A stretch of 64,000 nucleotides of DNA from Escallonia rubra (GCA_033065855.1 JAVXUO010002918.1:62001-126000), one strand, 5' to 3'. Counted from the first letter of the stretch, positions 11,001-22,250 are shown. A program made the numbers and translations. Notes: generated from the sequence alone by a model not told the origin.

Positions 11001-12821
11001 TTTACCAATGAATTCTGTTGGCGTGTTTAAGAGCTAATTTAGGTAAGATAACACTCAAGTAAGTGATTTTATGAAGACAAAACAATCTGCATTTTATCAC
11101 ACAACAAAAAGGCAGAAACAGGGGAGGTGGACTGGTTTGTTTTTCTAGAACATGTCAATTTTCACACAAAACATCTGATTGCAGCACTCCGCTCATGTTA
11201 AAACCTCGTCGTTGCTCTAATAGTAGGCTACAAGTGGGCTACATGCAAGACACAAATTAACTCAGCTCACTAATTACACAAAAAACATAACCACAATTAA
11301 CAAAACAAACTAACACTGACAAATGACAGCACATTGCATATCAAGATTCTCCCCCTTGGCTAAATTAGACATTTTTTTGTCAAAAAAGTTAAAAGTTCAC
11401 TAATGCATACTTTAGTAACAAAAGAGTATGACGGTTAGAATAGGTAAGAATCTAATTGCACTGTATAAAAATAACCCAATGGATTGAGTAAATAACATTA
11501 ATTCTCCTTTCCTTAAAAGACCCTTTTTAAATGTAAAAGGTTTACAAAAATTAAGGATGATTTTGACTTTTGAAACAATGAGGCTAAACTATGACTTTTG
11601 TGGCTAAATTGTAATAATTTGTCACTAAAGAGGTTAAAAAAGTTCAGTAATGTATCTTTTAATAACAAAAGAGTATAAATTCAACCAAAAGGGATGTAGA
11701 TGCAGCTCTACTGTACCAAGGGTTAAATAGCTAAACATTTTTTTTTCTTGAAAATGCTCCTTTTAAATTTTTGTTACTTAAGGTGCCCTTTTATATAGCT
11801 TAGATTTTGTTGTAAATCCAGGGTGGTTTTGACCTTCAGTGTAGTATTAAGTCTCTTTCCGTAAAATAATTTTTTGAGTTTTTAGACCTTTGTAAACTTA
11901 AAGGTGTTTTTTTTTTTTTACTTTCTTTCGTTACAATACCACATTAGAAGTTTTACTGTTTGGTAATGTATTGACTTTTACTTAAGAATCTAAGTAAAAA
12001 AACTATTTAATTGATATTCATGTCGAGAAGCAATACTATACGATTAAAATCATACCTTTTAAATCCATGGATCCCTCCAAAGAGTTATTAGATAAGTATA
12101 ACCGTGTAAGAGATGTCAAGCCGTTGACAGATGATAAGACCCTGTTATCAAAATTATTCCAGTGCAAATGAAGGAACTCTAGGTTTCTCAGTTCTGTCAA
12201 TTGGTTTTCAACACCTACAAGAGAAAGAATAGACATAAAAGCCACTGTCAGAATTTTTTACACCTCCGATTTGCAAAGGTAACCCCTCATTGGAAGAGGC
12301 CACCTACCCTTTGAACAAGAGGCCACATCAGGTTTTAAGGGGTACATGGCCTCCTGAACTACATTATCCATGTCTTAAAAATATATAATGCAAATCCATG
12401 GCCTCAGAAAGTTCATGCAAGTTAATGAAATTTTTTACTGAAAAGTAGATGGCATACCTTCATTGTCAGTGCATATAACCAGTTGATTATATGATAAGTC
12501 GAGACCTGTAAGCGACTTAAAGGGGCGAAACAACGATGCATTCAAACACCAATGGCCTAAGTCGTACTGCCTTTCCTCAGAAAGCTTAAGTTCGACTACA
12601 GAACGTGTGGCCTCGTGGCACTCAACTCCACTCCAGTCACAACAATCAGTGGTATTGCCGTCTTTCCACTCTGGCAAAGAAGTTCCGTCGGGGTGGTTGA
12701 TGGAAGCTTTGATCTGCAGAAGAGCAAGTCTCTCTGTCTCCAGACACCCATGGCATCTACTCATAGCCAAAGCCAAGATCACCCATGACAGCAGTCTCAA
12801 GACCATATTTCCAAACTCCAT
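8061..12821 (-). CDS. Leucine-rich-repeat receptor-like protein (RLP), three exons, apparently intact
   Basis: Exons (minus): 12821-12458, 12214-12056 and 10144-8061, with GT-AG junctions (gtatgcc/ttgtag; gtatgat/ttacag). The 2607 nt keep one frame: 868 residues plus stop. Residues 1-25 are a signal peptide. An LRR N-cap with paired cysteines (DCCDWSGVEC) follows, then about 25 extracellular LRRs (LxxLxLSxNxLxGxIP), an island domain at ~625-677, and the last four LRRs. A C-cap cysteine pair, one membrane helix (~819-842) and a ~26-residue tail with the INPYWRQVWF motif complete it. There is no kinase, so signalling needs a partner; known RLPs use SOBIR1/BAK1-type kinases. Exons 2 and 3 join cleanly although this subfamily often has extra 72-bp LRR exons; none was seen in the 1.9-kb intron. 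The ligand is unknown. The ATG at 12821 is chosen because the signal peptide follows it directly. Confidence 0.9.
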
Positions 12822-13130
12822 TTATTTATGAAATAAAAATAGACTTCAGAAGATGCAACTTCTCTGCAGCTGAGCCACTTGCTCTTATAACTTTAAGAGG
12901 AGTATGAAGCACGCTCTGAACAGGAGTATTACTGATAATGATACTGCTGATTTTTCCTCTTTTTTTTTGTCAACAGGAGACTAAGTGGAAAGCATTTATT
13001 AGAGTAGTTTGTAACCAAGCATAAATGTTGGGTCCCGTAGACAAAGACAGGGATAAGATTTTCCAAGCAATCACATGGAGTGGAAGATCCATCGACTGAC
13101 CAAAACTAATTGATGATAGGATTACTTTTA
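12822..13130 (-). repeat. RLP 5'-flank module, copy b (belongs to the intact gene)
   Basis: Leader and proximal upstream region of the intact RLP. It is homologous to 3197-3520, 27978-28330 and 38495-38760 with the same landmarks ('acttcagaagatgcaacttct', 'aacaggagta', 'gataagattttccaagcaatcacatggagtggaag'). It probably contains the promoter. Confidence 0.75.
12884..12891 (-). promoter_or_regulatory. Putative TATA box of the RLP gene
   Basis: On the minus strand GTTATAAG lies about 65 nt before the ATG at 12821. A TATAA-like element at the matching position occurs in RLP 5' flanks c (about 28035) and d (about 38555), with a weaker match in copy a, which supports it as a retained core-promoter element. 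Confidence 0.5.
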
Positions 13131-13276
13131 AGCCTATAATGACTTTGGGGAAATAGTCATTACATCCAATTTTGACTTTAAGCGTAATGGAAGTTGATAT
13201 CAATGGTCATTGACACTTTAGTTGCCTTAGGCGACTTTAAGCATAATGGACCGCCACGGCCACGGCCACCCCCTTA

Positions 13277-13750
13277 GGTATGTTTGAAACTTATTTGATT
13301 TTTTGTTTTTTTTTCTCTAATTTTATAAACTAGAGGAAAAAAAAAAATTTGGCACACAATTTTTATTTTTTTATTATTCTTCAGTTTTGAAACCAGTTTT
13401 TAAAACAAGACTGTTTTTTAAAACTCTCATTTGGGAGTTTTGGGTTTTCAGTTTTGGTTTTTATTTTGAGACCACCACCACCACCATCCTCCCACCGCCC
13501 ACCGTAGCGCGCTGACCACTGCCCCCCGACGGTCACAGCGGGGGGGCCACAGCCACCGCAACCACCACCAAAGAAAAACTCAAAATAAAAACTAAAAGTA
13601 ATCAAACACTCAAAAAGAAAAAAACTCAAAATAAATATTGAGTAATCAAACACTCATTTCTTTTTTGTAAAAAATAAAAACTAAACTAGTTTTTATTGTT
13701 GTTTTTTTCAAAACATAAAACCAAAACTAGAAGTGATTTCAAACAAACCC
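13277..13750. mobile_element. Tourist-like (PIF/Harbinger) MITE
   Basis: The left end GGTATGTTTGAAAC and the right end, complement of GGGTTTGTTTGAAATC, form an imperfect inverted repeat flanked by TTA on both sides (13274-13276 and 13751-13753). It is 474 bp, with a CCACCACC-rich core that gives a spurious glycine-rich frame on the minus strand. Related sequence occurs at 1-380. Confidence 0.75.
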
Positions 13751-14290
13751 TTAATTATTAGCCTTATCCACGTGTAAAGATGTTCTTTTTCACCTTAAAA
13801 TTGTAACGACGCACTTATGAAAAAAATTAAGTTTCTCGTATCGCCATCTTAGTTTAAAGGTCAAATAAATTTAAAAAAAAAATCTAATTTGACTCTAAAT
13901 GTCAATAAAGTTTTTTGAGATAATTCAGGAATATGCCAATAAAGTTTTTTAAGCTTACGAAATTCGGATTCGGGGATTAAGTTATACAATACGAAGGTGT
14001 TAGGCACCCCATCATACTCAAAATAGGTCTCTACTCATTCTAATGTGATATTTTAATTATATTCTTCTGACATACCGATAAAGGAAAACAAAACTTAGTT
14101 AAACCTAGGTTTGGTTTGAACTTATCAACAAGCGTCGCCGTGACTTACGTAACCAATCGAACAAATTGAGATCTAAACGACGCAACTCTAACCCATGTGT
14201 GGTGATCTAAAACTTTGGTTTGGAATCATGATTCTAGATACGTTGCGCACTGCATAATCCGAAATGCCAATCATGACTACCGAAAAAATG
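13751..14290. repeat. RLP-cluster repeat module II, copy 2
   Basis: The blocks 'aagcttacgaaattcgg...attaagttatacaatacgaaggtgttaggcaccccatcatact' and 'attctagatacgttgcgcactgcataa' match 61730-62080 closely and 2950-3110 and 37290-37430 more distantly. No open frame was recognised. Confidence 0.65.
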
Positions 14291-14767
14291 TGGATATTTC
14301 AAGTTGATCATCTGACTATGTGCTAGTCTTATTGGGCTTCCTATCTTAGACACTTGCACAATATCTTTCTATTATTACTACGGTAGACCCCTGAATTATT
14401 GGACATGCATTGATTTCTAGAAGATGCTAAGGAATGAATTGGAAAATCCATATATCCTTTAATGTCTTATGTTTCTTTATTCTTTATTGTTCGTCTCTCT
14501 CACAACCTTTGTTTTTTTTTATATATGTATATTGTTCAAGTTTTAAAGGAGAAATACAGCGTAGTGTAGATATATTGTACATTGGCATTTGTCAATGAAT
14601 CAAGAAGAGGAAATCGATATGGGAACCGTTAACAATTGCACATCTGATTGAACCGATATAGGAACCACTAACAATTGCACATCCGATTGCCAAACTCGTG
14701 ACGAAAAATCTAGGTTTACTACTGTACAATTGTTTGTTAGGTCACCAAGTAGCAGTGCTCATCAAAG
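14291..14767. other. Intergenic, nothing recognised
   Basis: AT-rich spacer holding a short imperfect direct repeat ('gaaccgttaacaattgcacatctgattg' / 'gaaccactaacaattgcacatccgattg', about 14621-14690). The plus frame at 14730-14918 is the antisense shadow of the MICU last exon. Confidence 0.5.
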
Positions 14768-17249
14768 TTATTGTAATATCCTTGAAGAAGAACAATTTTT
14801 TGAACAGGCCAACCAGCAAGATATCAATCCCATAACACCTGCCTCCCTTGGCTGCGAAATGTCTCCTTCTCGTCTTTGTAAAACTCTGAGGAACTCATCT
14901 GAGCTGAGATTCCCGTAAAATATCATATCAACCACATTATCAGTGAGAGAGATGCCGCATACCTAGTTTAACATATACCACACCATTAGTATACATAACA
15001 TGATGCTGATAACTTGGAAAGGAAGAACAATATTCTTGACTTTTAATCGTGAGATGTATTTTTTCCGTTAACGGCGAGTCCAAGCTAATGAAGGATTATA
15101 ACTTGACAAAAGTGTGGACTTACATGATTAGCAGCTCTTTGGAAATCCTCCTTTGTCAGCAGTCCATTCACCTTGCCGTGGCTAAAGATAGCCATGGACA
15201 GGAAGCAATCTTTTACGTAGCTCTGCAAAATTCTTGAATTCTTCGAATGTAACGCGTATGTCTCTAAGGCCTGGTTCGTTGGTAATCTCATCAACGCGAT
15301 CAAGGAACTTGTTTATGTTCTTCATGTCAGCAGATGCAACCATTGACAAGGCAAAGTCTTTAGCTGATATGGTTCCTGCTGAGTTGTAGTCATAGTGAGC
15401 AAACTCTAATCTCAATAGCTGTGAAGTTTAAGAACACCAACTGAGATCCTCCTCATTAACAAACACTAAATTCTACAAGAATTAATCCTTCACCAGTTGC
15501 AAGTAATTCGGCATTTTAAGCATTCCACAAGGGTACAATTAAAAAGCAGTTCAGTTCTGGAATATGTAGAGGTGACATTTTGAAAGAAGTTTCCTGCAGA
15601 CACCAACTTTTAGACTCAGCATGGAAAGGGGTCTAAGAGTGGTTAATTAGGAGCATAGAATTGAAGGAGCTTATAAGCTGGAATGTTGTGAACAGCAGTT
15701 TCTTGAGGTAGAATTATGGAACGAGATTGAGGATTTTGTAAGACTTTGAACTCAAAACCCAGTAAGTATCTAGTCTATTCTGCATATAAAAGCACCGAAG
15801 GAGTTAAATGACTTATTTTTTTTTTCTTTATAATACTTTTTCTTATATTCAAAGTTTGTTTTAAATTAAGGGTGTGTTTGACTTGAGTATAGCATTAAGC
15901 CTCTTTCCCTAAAATACACTTTTTGAGTATTAGAATTTTAAAAAAATTAAGGGTTTTTTTGACATTTAACGCGGTATATTAAGCCTCTTTCCTTAAAATA
16001 CCCTTTCTAAATATTAGTTTTTGATAAAATTAAGGTTTTTTTTTTTGTTTTTGTTTTTGTTTTTGTTTTTTTTTTACCTTTTGTTAAAAATCTCCAAAAA
16101 GGATGATCAAATCCCTATCCACGTGAAGAAGTTTTACTTCTTTTTCTTTTTTCATAAAGAGATTTTTTACAGACAAAAAAGTTTGCAAACAATCGAGTTT
16201 TCCAATGTTACAGACAAGCAACTAGCATATAACCAAGTTACTCGGAGCTCGGAATTCCAGATGTGTTCTCACGATGTATTGCTAGCAAACATCTCCAATA
16301 ATATTTATTAATAGTTCAATACTAATAAGCTGGACTTATTGACAAATTATTTTAGTATTAAATTTACAAGTGCAGTAACCATGGTATTGATATTTTTGTC
16401 TCTCTCATTTATATATCCAAAACATATTGACAACTCTGACGACTTAGGTAATAGCAATGCCTAGAAACCTATCAAAACTAATATGGCAGTAACGAGAGAG
16501 AACACATACTTCATTATGCAAGTCCCTTAAGAATTGGACAAATTGTCCATGTTCCAGGCATGCCTTGCCATCTTTACCAAAGAAGTACTCTAGCAGGCAT
16601 TCATTCACTTCAGAGCCTGAAACACGCAGTCCGTCCCTGTGGCGAGCCCCTTGTCTGTTCTGAACTCGCATCAAAGCCATCACTTTCTGGAATTCGTTCT
16701 TATCTATCTCTGTGTTTAAAATTTCAGCGGCCAATATTTACCAGTTTTATACGAGGTGTATAAGCAACATTAATTTATGATTATAAAGTGGATTGCAATG
16801 AGCTCGCCCCTGACAGCAAATACTGGATGCATTATTAGAACTCGACAATATTTCAATAATGTATTTGGATAAAAGATATGGATCACAAGATACCAATTTC
16901 AAACCCGGACCAAGGTCATCTCTAACAAATACAACAGGTGTTGTCCAAAAGCAGAACAACAAAAAACGTCGAAAAAAATACATATTTGGATTGTGAAGCG
17001 GCAACGTGTCAACTTCCTAACTAAAACTATATCGAGAACCAAAATGCAAATTCCAAATTGTCACGCTTATTGGGCAAAAAGGCCAGAACTACACATTACG
17101 TCCATCATACATAAACGGTGACAAAATTAGTAACCCGCACACAAATTTATGATTATGAGGATTGAACAACAAAGAAAATGAAAGGAAGAAAAAGAATTTC
17201 CAACGGGGACAAACTGACATACTGGTTTGGAAGACTGCTCAGATGGTGT

Positions 17250-17375
17250 TGCCTTTTCGTTACATGAGACATACCCGTTATTGTCAAGGTCAAACATTTT
17301 GAATGCCACTGAAAAGCTTGATTCCAGCCTTTTCGTTACATGAGACATACCCGTTATGCCTTTTCGTTACATGAG
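17250..17375. repeat. Short direct repeat inside the MICU pseudogene
   Basis: The string 'gccttttcgttacatgag' occurs three times (about 17250, 17328 and 17357), twice followed by 'acatacccgttat'. The duplication straddles the DLDNNG exon edge and helps explain the broken reading frame there. Confidence 0.75.
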
Positions 17376-17589
17376 CTCGCTTTGCAGCTGGAACCAGATC
17401 ATTTCGACAAAATTCCATCCTTTATTACTTGGAGAAATTCAACTTCTCACAGTAGCACTCCGTTCTTATCAACCAGATTCTATGTGAGTGGCCAACTTCA
17501 TATCCATTTACACTTGAAAACTGGGGTGAAAATGTTGAAGGTTCAAACAACAAAGTTTATATAGCAATCAATAGATAAATTCATGTAAT

Positions 17590-18150
17590 TAGGCTTAGAC
17601 TTCACTCAAAATGACAGCTTTCTATCATGTTTTGCCTCGGCATAACATAGCCTCTTGCCTCAGTAAAACTCCTTTGAACCAAAATAACCACAAACAAATG
17701 ATTGGGAAACAAATCATGTTTCACATAGCTACCTAAGTCCATGTAACATAGTGCTTTCGAGCCTGAACAGACACGCTATCCAGTCCTTGAGCTTTTCAAT
17801 TTCCGTTTTTCTTACTTTTCTATAATTCTGGGCCTGGTTGTTGGAATCACCAGCACTGTCCAGTAATACAAGAATTTAACTGGCAATTCTAACTGTCACA
17901 GCACTCCACATTTTTTACTTTTACTTTTTCATCTAACAGTCTAGCTAGCATAACATAACTCCTACTACTATCTAATAATAACTCGATCGTCTGCACAATT
18001 TTTTCCTTCCTTTACTAACAAACTTATTAGGTTCCTACATAACCACAGTCGGAAAAAGATTGGGACTATAACATATGTAAGCAAGAAACCTTGAAAGGTC
18101 TGCAGAACAAAAATTTAGCTTGTAATGACAAAAAGGTATTTAGACAAAGA
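17590..18150. repeat. Segmental duplicate of 39668-40262, with a possible exon relic
   Basis: About 550 bp align in order with 39668-40262 ('cagctttctatcatgtt...', 'ctacctaagtccat', 'gcttttcaatttccgttttt', 'gacagtctagctagcataacataactcctactactatct', 'tttagcttgtaatgaca'). On the minus strand both copies keep one open stretch of ~40 codons similar to NYRKVRKTEIEKLKDWIACL, suggesting a relic exon of a gene I do not recognise. Confidence 0.65.
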
Positions 18151-18909
18151 AAAAGTATGGTCTCACATCATTAGTCCGACCATCTAGGATAGTTGGTTGA
18201 AGGGAGCTGATGTGACAGGAGCATGGTAGGGACTAATATAACAATTTATCTAACTACCCAAGATAGTTGGGACTATACAATATTTATGGGGTGTGTGTGT
18301 GTGTTATAATCATGTACATGTATACGATATCAATGAGGCATGGCAAAGGTGGCATCTACCTCCGACAATGGCTCTGTATTTCCGTCGAGTGAATCTGCGT
18401 AAGCTACTAATAACAAACTTGCATCACGTTGAGAAGAAGACCAATAACATAGCCCTCCTAGGCTCAACCCGGTAAAGAAAACACCAGATTAGAGCGATTT
18501 CAGGAGCGTTTTTCCGGCCGAGTCGCTCCTCGTACTACTTTCATACGCATAGCCCTTCGACCCACTATTTGATATCAATGAAGATGAATCTGGAGAATTT
18601 GATTGGGTGAAGATTTGGCGTCGAGCTGTGAGGACTCGATGAGTATAAGATAATGGTTTTCTCAGTAATATCCAAGAATGCATAGTATGAAACGTTCAGT
18701 TGTTCACTCTTTTTGGTAGTTAACAAGAACAGCCAAACAAGGGAAGATCATATGGTAAGTATTCTTCATGCATATATTGCCACACACACACACACACAAA
18801 GACAGAGATGCATAAGTGGTGGTACGGATTTGGTTGAGCGAGGAAGATGGTATGGGGGATCTTTGACTGAAATTTGATCCTAACGGTCTTCAAGGTAGTT
18901 GGTTATGCG

Positions 18910-19797
18910 TAGAGGTGACAAACTGGGTGGGTGGGTGGGTCGGGTTTGGGTCTGAGTTAAATGGGTTGAATATAAAACGGTACTAACCCATATCCGAAAA
19001 AGACCCGCCTCACTGCTACCACCATCGCGTCATCAACCACCACATTACAGGCGCCACCACATCCCCGCTGCACCAGAATATCGCCACCACCTTAGACCTC
19101 CGCACTGCTATGGCTATAGCGTTGACAACAACCTCCAATACCACTGCTATGGCTGAACGCCACTACAGCCCCTCCATAGACTAGAATTCCACAGCCCTGC
19201 CAAAGTGCCACCGCCATCACTTCGACGACCACCAACACCACCACTGTGAACGCCACCGCCACTGCCTCTATTTGAGCCCCCATCAGTCGTTTGGAGATCA
19301 TCCTTACCCTCAAAACTTAGATCTACTATAGATCTGAACCAAGATCTCTGATTTGAGGATCTAGATCGAGGTCTTCGCCAAAAAATTTCAGAGACGACCT
19401 ATTTGAAGCTTCTGGAGTGGGGGTGGTGTGCTTGGTTGTGGGTGGGGTGTTGTTTGTAATGGTGGCCATGGTGGAAACAGGGTGACGACGACGACATAGT
19501 GTTGATGGCTTCGGCATGTGGGGACGGCGGCGGCGGCTGATGGCGAGTGGCGATGGCTCTGGTCGCCTGCTCCGTCGTTCGGTCTATCTGGCAATTTTTC
19601 TAACAATTACTAGATATAATATGGTTTAACGGGGACCATCTTAGGACCCACTAAGGTAGGTTAATGGATTCAAAAAATACTTGACCTATGAAACCCAATT
19701 ATTACTATTATTAATATTAATATTAATATTAAAATGAATGAATGGGTTTATCTTTTAAATGGGTGGGCGTGGAGGGGTAACGAGTTTGGATTGTCAC
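18910..19797. mobile_element. hAT-type transposon B, right end eroded
   Basis: It starts TAGAGGTGACAAACTGGGTGG, followed by subterminal GGGTGGGT repeats, a CCACCACC-rich core and 'aatgggtttatcttttaaatgggtggg' near the right end, as in element A. The right end reads 'ttgtcac' then diverges from the expected 'ctcta', and no 8-bp direct repeat of gttatgcg is found beyond it, so the right terminus is damaged. No transposase is seen. Confidence 0.65.
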
Positions 19798-20767
19798 AGA
19801 CTCTTCAAGCATGTTCAAGGTTCATTTATATTTTGAGAAACAGATAATATTAGCAAACCCTTTTAAAGTTAGGGGATAATTACGCGTCTGTGAATCGTTT
19901 ATGAAAAATATCAAATACACCCTTTGACTAGACGGTATATGAATTGAGGTAATGAGTTTTACAGAATTGACTCAAATCCTTTGTTTGCTTTGAATTTTCC
20001 TTCCACGTGCCACTTTTTCCTTTCTCTACATTCTTTTGACAACCCTCCTAGTCTCTGTAAAACTCGATGACAAACCCCACGCCCACTAATCGCCGATGTC
20101 CACCATATACCTGCCACCATATGGACGCATAGGTCACCATCACTCTATAGCACCACCGCCTCCGGCACCGCAATCACATCCACCACTGCACCAGCACCAC
20201 ATGCACTAATCGCACCTCCAGTTCACGTACTTGTACATCTCCTCCAGCATCGTCGTCGTGTTTATCCTCTTATCCCGTGGTGGCAGCTTCTGCTGGCACC
20301 CAATCTTCATTGGGCCGAACCTTGGAACTTTAATTAGAGGAGCTTGGGCTTTTGATGCAGACAAGGTTAAGATTAATGAAGGAGATTTGGGTGGGATGGT
20401 CATGAGACTGTGTGCATAGACACGGAAACACAGTGCGCGCATTTACATCATTGTGTTGTCTGGTGCTTGTGTGTGAGTGAGTGAGTCTATATGTGCATAT
20501 ATGTGTATGTATGTGGTTATTGTTGTGTTGTTGGGGTGGTTTTGGTTATGGACAGCGAAGGACTTGATGGAGTGGGTAGAGGTGGGACATGAGGAGCTTA
20601 ATCTGGTCTAGGGCTTCGGGTAGGATGCATTTTCAGATTTGGTGGTGGTTGGTGGTACGTGGTAGATGATACCATGGCGGTTGGATGTGGAGAATATGGT
20701 GGTTGCACTATAGGTGGTGTCACAATGGTTGGCTATGGAGTGTGGCCGCACACAAACAAATTGCAAA
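19798..20767. other. Intergenic, nothing firm recognised
   Basis: Includes a CCACCGCC-rich patch (20095-20215) and GT/TATG-rich sequence (20465-20530). An open frame at 20231-20419 (plus, 62 codons, hydrophobic start) has no family features I can name and is probably chance. Confidence 0.4.
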
Positions 20768-20995
20768 GAGAGGGAGAGAATAAGAGAAAAGAGAGAAATA
20801 TGTATCTACGTAATATAATACACACACACACACACACACACACACTAAGGCTCGTATTATCATTTTGAAAACTAATTTGATCTTGTGCATTGTACACGGG
20901 AGAAACAACTGTCAAAGTACTGATTAAGAGATCTCGTGTATACATAGAGAGGGAGAGAATGAGAGAAAAGAGAGAAATATGTATCTACGTAATAT

Positions 20996-21033
<38 letters not shown>

Positions 21034-21125
21034 GGCTACTATTATCATTTTGAAAACTAATTTGATCTTGTGCATTGCACACGAGAGCAACAACTATCAA
21101 AGTACTGATTAAGAGATCTCGTGTG
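20768..21125. repeat. Tandem duplication (~178 bp x 2) with (CA)n tract
   Basis: Two adjacent units each contain 'gagagggagagaat(a/g)agagaaaagagagaaatatgtatctacgtaatata', a (CA)n run (20820-20846 and about 21000-21030), 'attatcattttgaaaactaatttgatcttgtgcattg' and 'caaagtactgattaagagatctcgtgt'. They differ mainly in CA repeat number and a few substitutions. Confidence 0.92.
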
Positions 21126-21239
21126 TGTCTTATGAATATGGGGAATGCTACATGTTTGACATGCAATTTGGCATGAATCTGAGTAGTATTTCTAGACTAC
21201 AGGTTGAATGTAAATTCCCTCACATAATCCTCAATTTTA

Positions 21240-21419
21240 TCCAACAAATCAATCTCAATCGCCAATATATTTATTTCCACTATGCTAGTAACGTGCCGGG
21301 CTAGTTGTATAATAACCATCGAAAGTGCTGACTATGATAAACTTTGATTTTCGACTAGCCCGGCACGTTACTAGCATAGTGGAAATAAAGATATTGGCGA
21401 TTGAGATTGATTTGTTGGA
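21240..21419. repeat. Long near-perfect palindrome (65-bp arms, 50-bp loop)
   Basis: Arm 21240-21304 is the reverse complement of arm 21355-21419 with a single mismatch ('aatatatttattt' against 'aaataaagatatt'). A transcript across it would fold into a long hairpin. There is no coding capacity. It could be a foldback transposon relic or a hairpin small-RNA locus. Confidence 0.95.
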
Positions 21420-21469
21420 CATATAAAATTCCCACTTTTTCCTAATTTTCCCAAAACTTAATTAGACAG

Positions 21470-22250
21470 TTTTTTCACGAATTTATAAAAAATATCTAGA
21501 GCATGATTTTGCCAAAGTGAAAAACAGAGACCCTAGGTATTTTCAAAAGATCTGTATCAGGTAAAATTCTTTAATATTTTCTGCAAGTTTAGACATATAA
21601 AATTCTTTTGAGTCTTTAGAGCGTGATTTATAAAGTTTAGACATAAAAATTTTCACGAATTTATAAAAAATAGCTAGAGCGTGATTTTGCCAAAGTGCAA
21701 AACAAAGACCCTGTCTCATTTTTCGCCGAAATTCATAGAAATGGGCTAACTAGCGTGCCTCATGTGCAATGAGCGAAAAAAAAGTGAAAAAAAATTTACA
21801 AGATTTTTCGAACGTTATGAATTGGCCCATAAAGTGTGCCCGAATAGGCCCTTCATAGGAAAACCCAAAAAATAACGTGTCTCGTTTTTCGCCAAAATAC
21901 ATAAGAATGGGCTAACTAGCGTGCCTCATGTGCAATGAGCGAAAAAAAAGTGACAAAAAAAATTACAAGATTTTTCGAACGTTATGAATTGGCCCCTAAA
22001 GTGTGCCCGAATAGGGCCTTCATAGGAAAATCCAAAAAATAACGTGTCTCGTTTTTCGCCGAAATACATAAGAATGGGCTAACTAGCGTGCCTCATGTGC
22101 AATGAGCGAAAAAAAGTGACAAAAAAAATTACAAGATTTTTCGAACGTTATGAATTGGCCCTTAAAGTGTGCCCGAATATGCCCTTCATAGGAAAACTCA
22201 AAAAATAACGTGTCTCGTTTTTCGCCGAAATACATTTCATTAGAAAACCC
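21470..22250. repeat. Tandem repeat array (~167-bp units, 3+ copies) with a related 5' pair
   Basis: The landmark 'gggctaactagcgtgcctcatgtgcaatgagcg' begins at 21743, 21909 and 22076 (spacing 166 and 167). Each unit includes 'acgtgtctcgtttttcgcc', 'attacaagatttttcgaacgttatgaattggcc' and 'gtgtgcccgaatagg'. A fourth partial unit fades after about 22230. Upstream, 'cacgaatttataaaaaata(t/g)ctagagc(a/g)tgattttgccaaagtg' occurs twice (21477 and 21656). This is satellite-like and non-coding. Confidence 0.93.

Larger units (their letters stand above)
14768..18683 (-). pseudogene. Broken plant MICU (mitochondrial calcium uptake protein) gene
   Basis: Plant MICU is an EF-hand regulator of the mitochondrial calcium uniporter. 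Pieces in order (minus): a transit-peptide-like start (18683-18490, MHSWILLRKPLS...); an exon with SSFSVAFKMFDLDNNG, the first EF-hand loop (about 17333-17288); the IDKNEFQKVMALMR to FGKDGKACLEHGQFVQFLRDLHNE exon (to about 16513); the LLRLEFAHYDYNSAGTISAKDFALSMVASADM exon (15418-15124); and the C-terminal exon (14962-14768). Defects: an extra base near 15200 shifts the frame before SMAIFSHGKVNG; the junction after DNNG does not rejoin in frame; the middle N-terminal exons are not recognisable. In the last exon the text jumps from VVDMIFY to GNLSSDEF, removing the core of the final EF-hand loop. The copy is inferred to be dead. Confidence 0.82.

Noticed and set aside
10145-12055. Hidden LRR exons in the RLP second intron
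   Set aside because: Reading the minus strand by eye gave no LxxLxLSxN pattern, and exon 2 and the last exon join in phase without them.
17340-17564. Sequence upstream of the MICU DLDNNG exon as a further MICU exon
   Set aside because: The minus strand shows DKNG and DGILS-like bits but in broken frames that do not match the expected MICU order; it could be intron or unrelated.
20231-20419. Small hydrophobic plus-strand frame as a gene
   Set aside because: No family features, adjacent to CCACC-rich filler, and a comparable frame is open on the opposite strand.
20720-21166. Cysteine/valine-rich minus frames across the CA repeats
   Set aside because: They are translations of the (CA)n microsatellite.
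21240-21419. Calling the palindrome a miRNA precursor
   Set aside because: Arms are too long and too perfectly paired for a typical miRNA stem, and no mature sequence can be recognised; left as an unassigned foldback.
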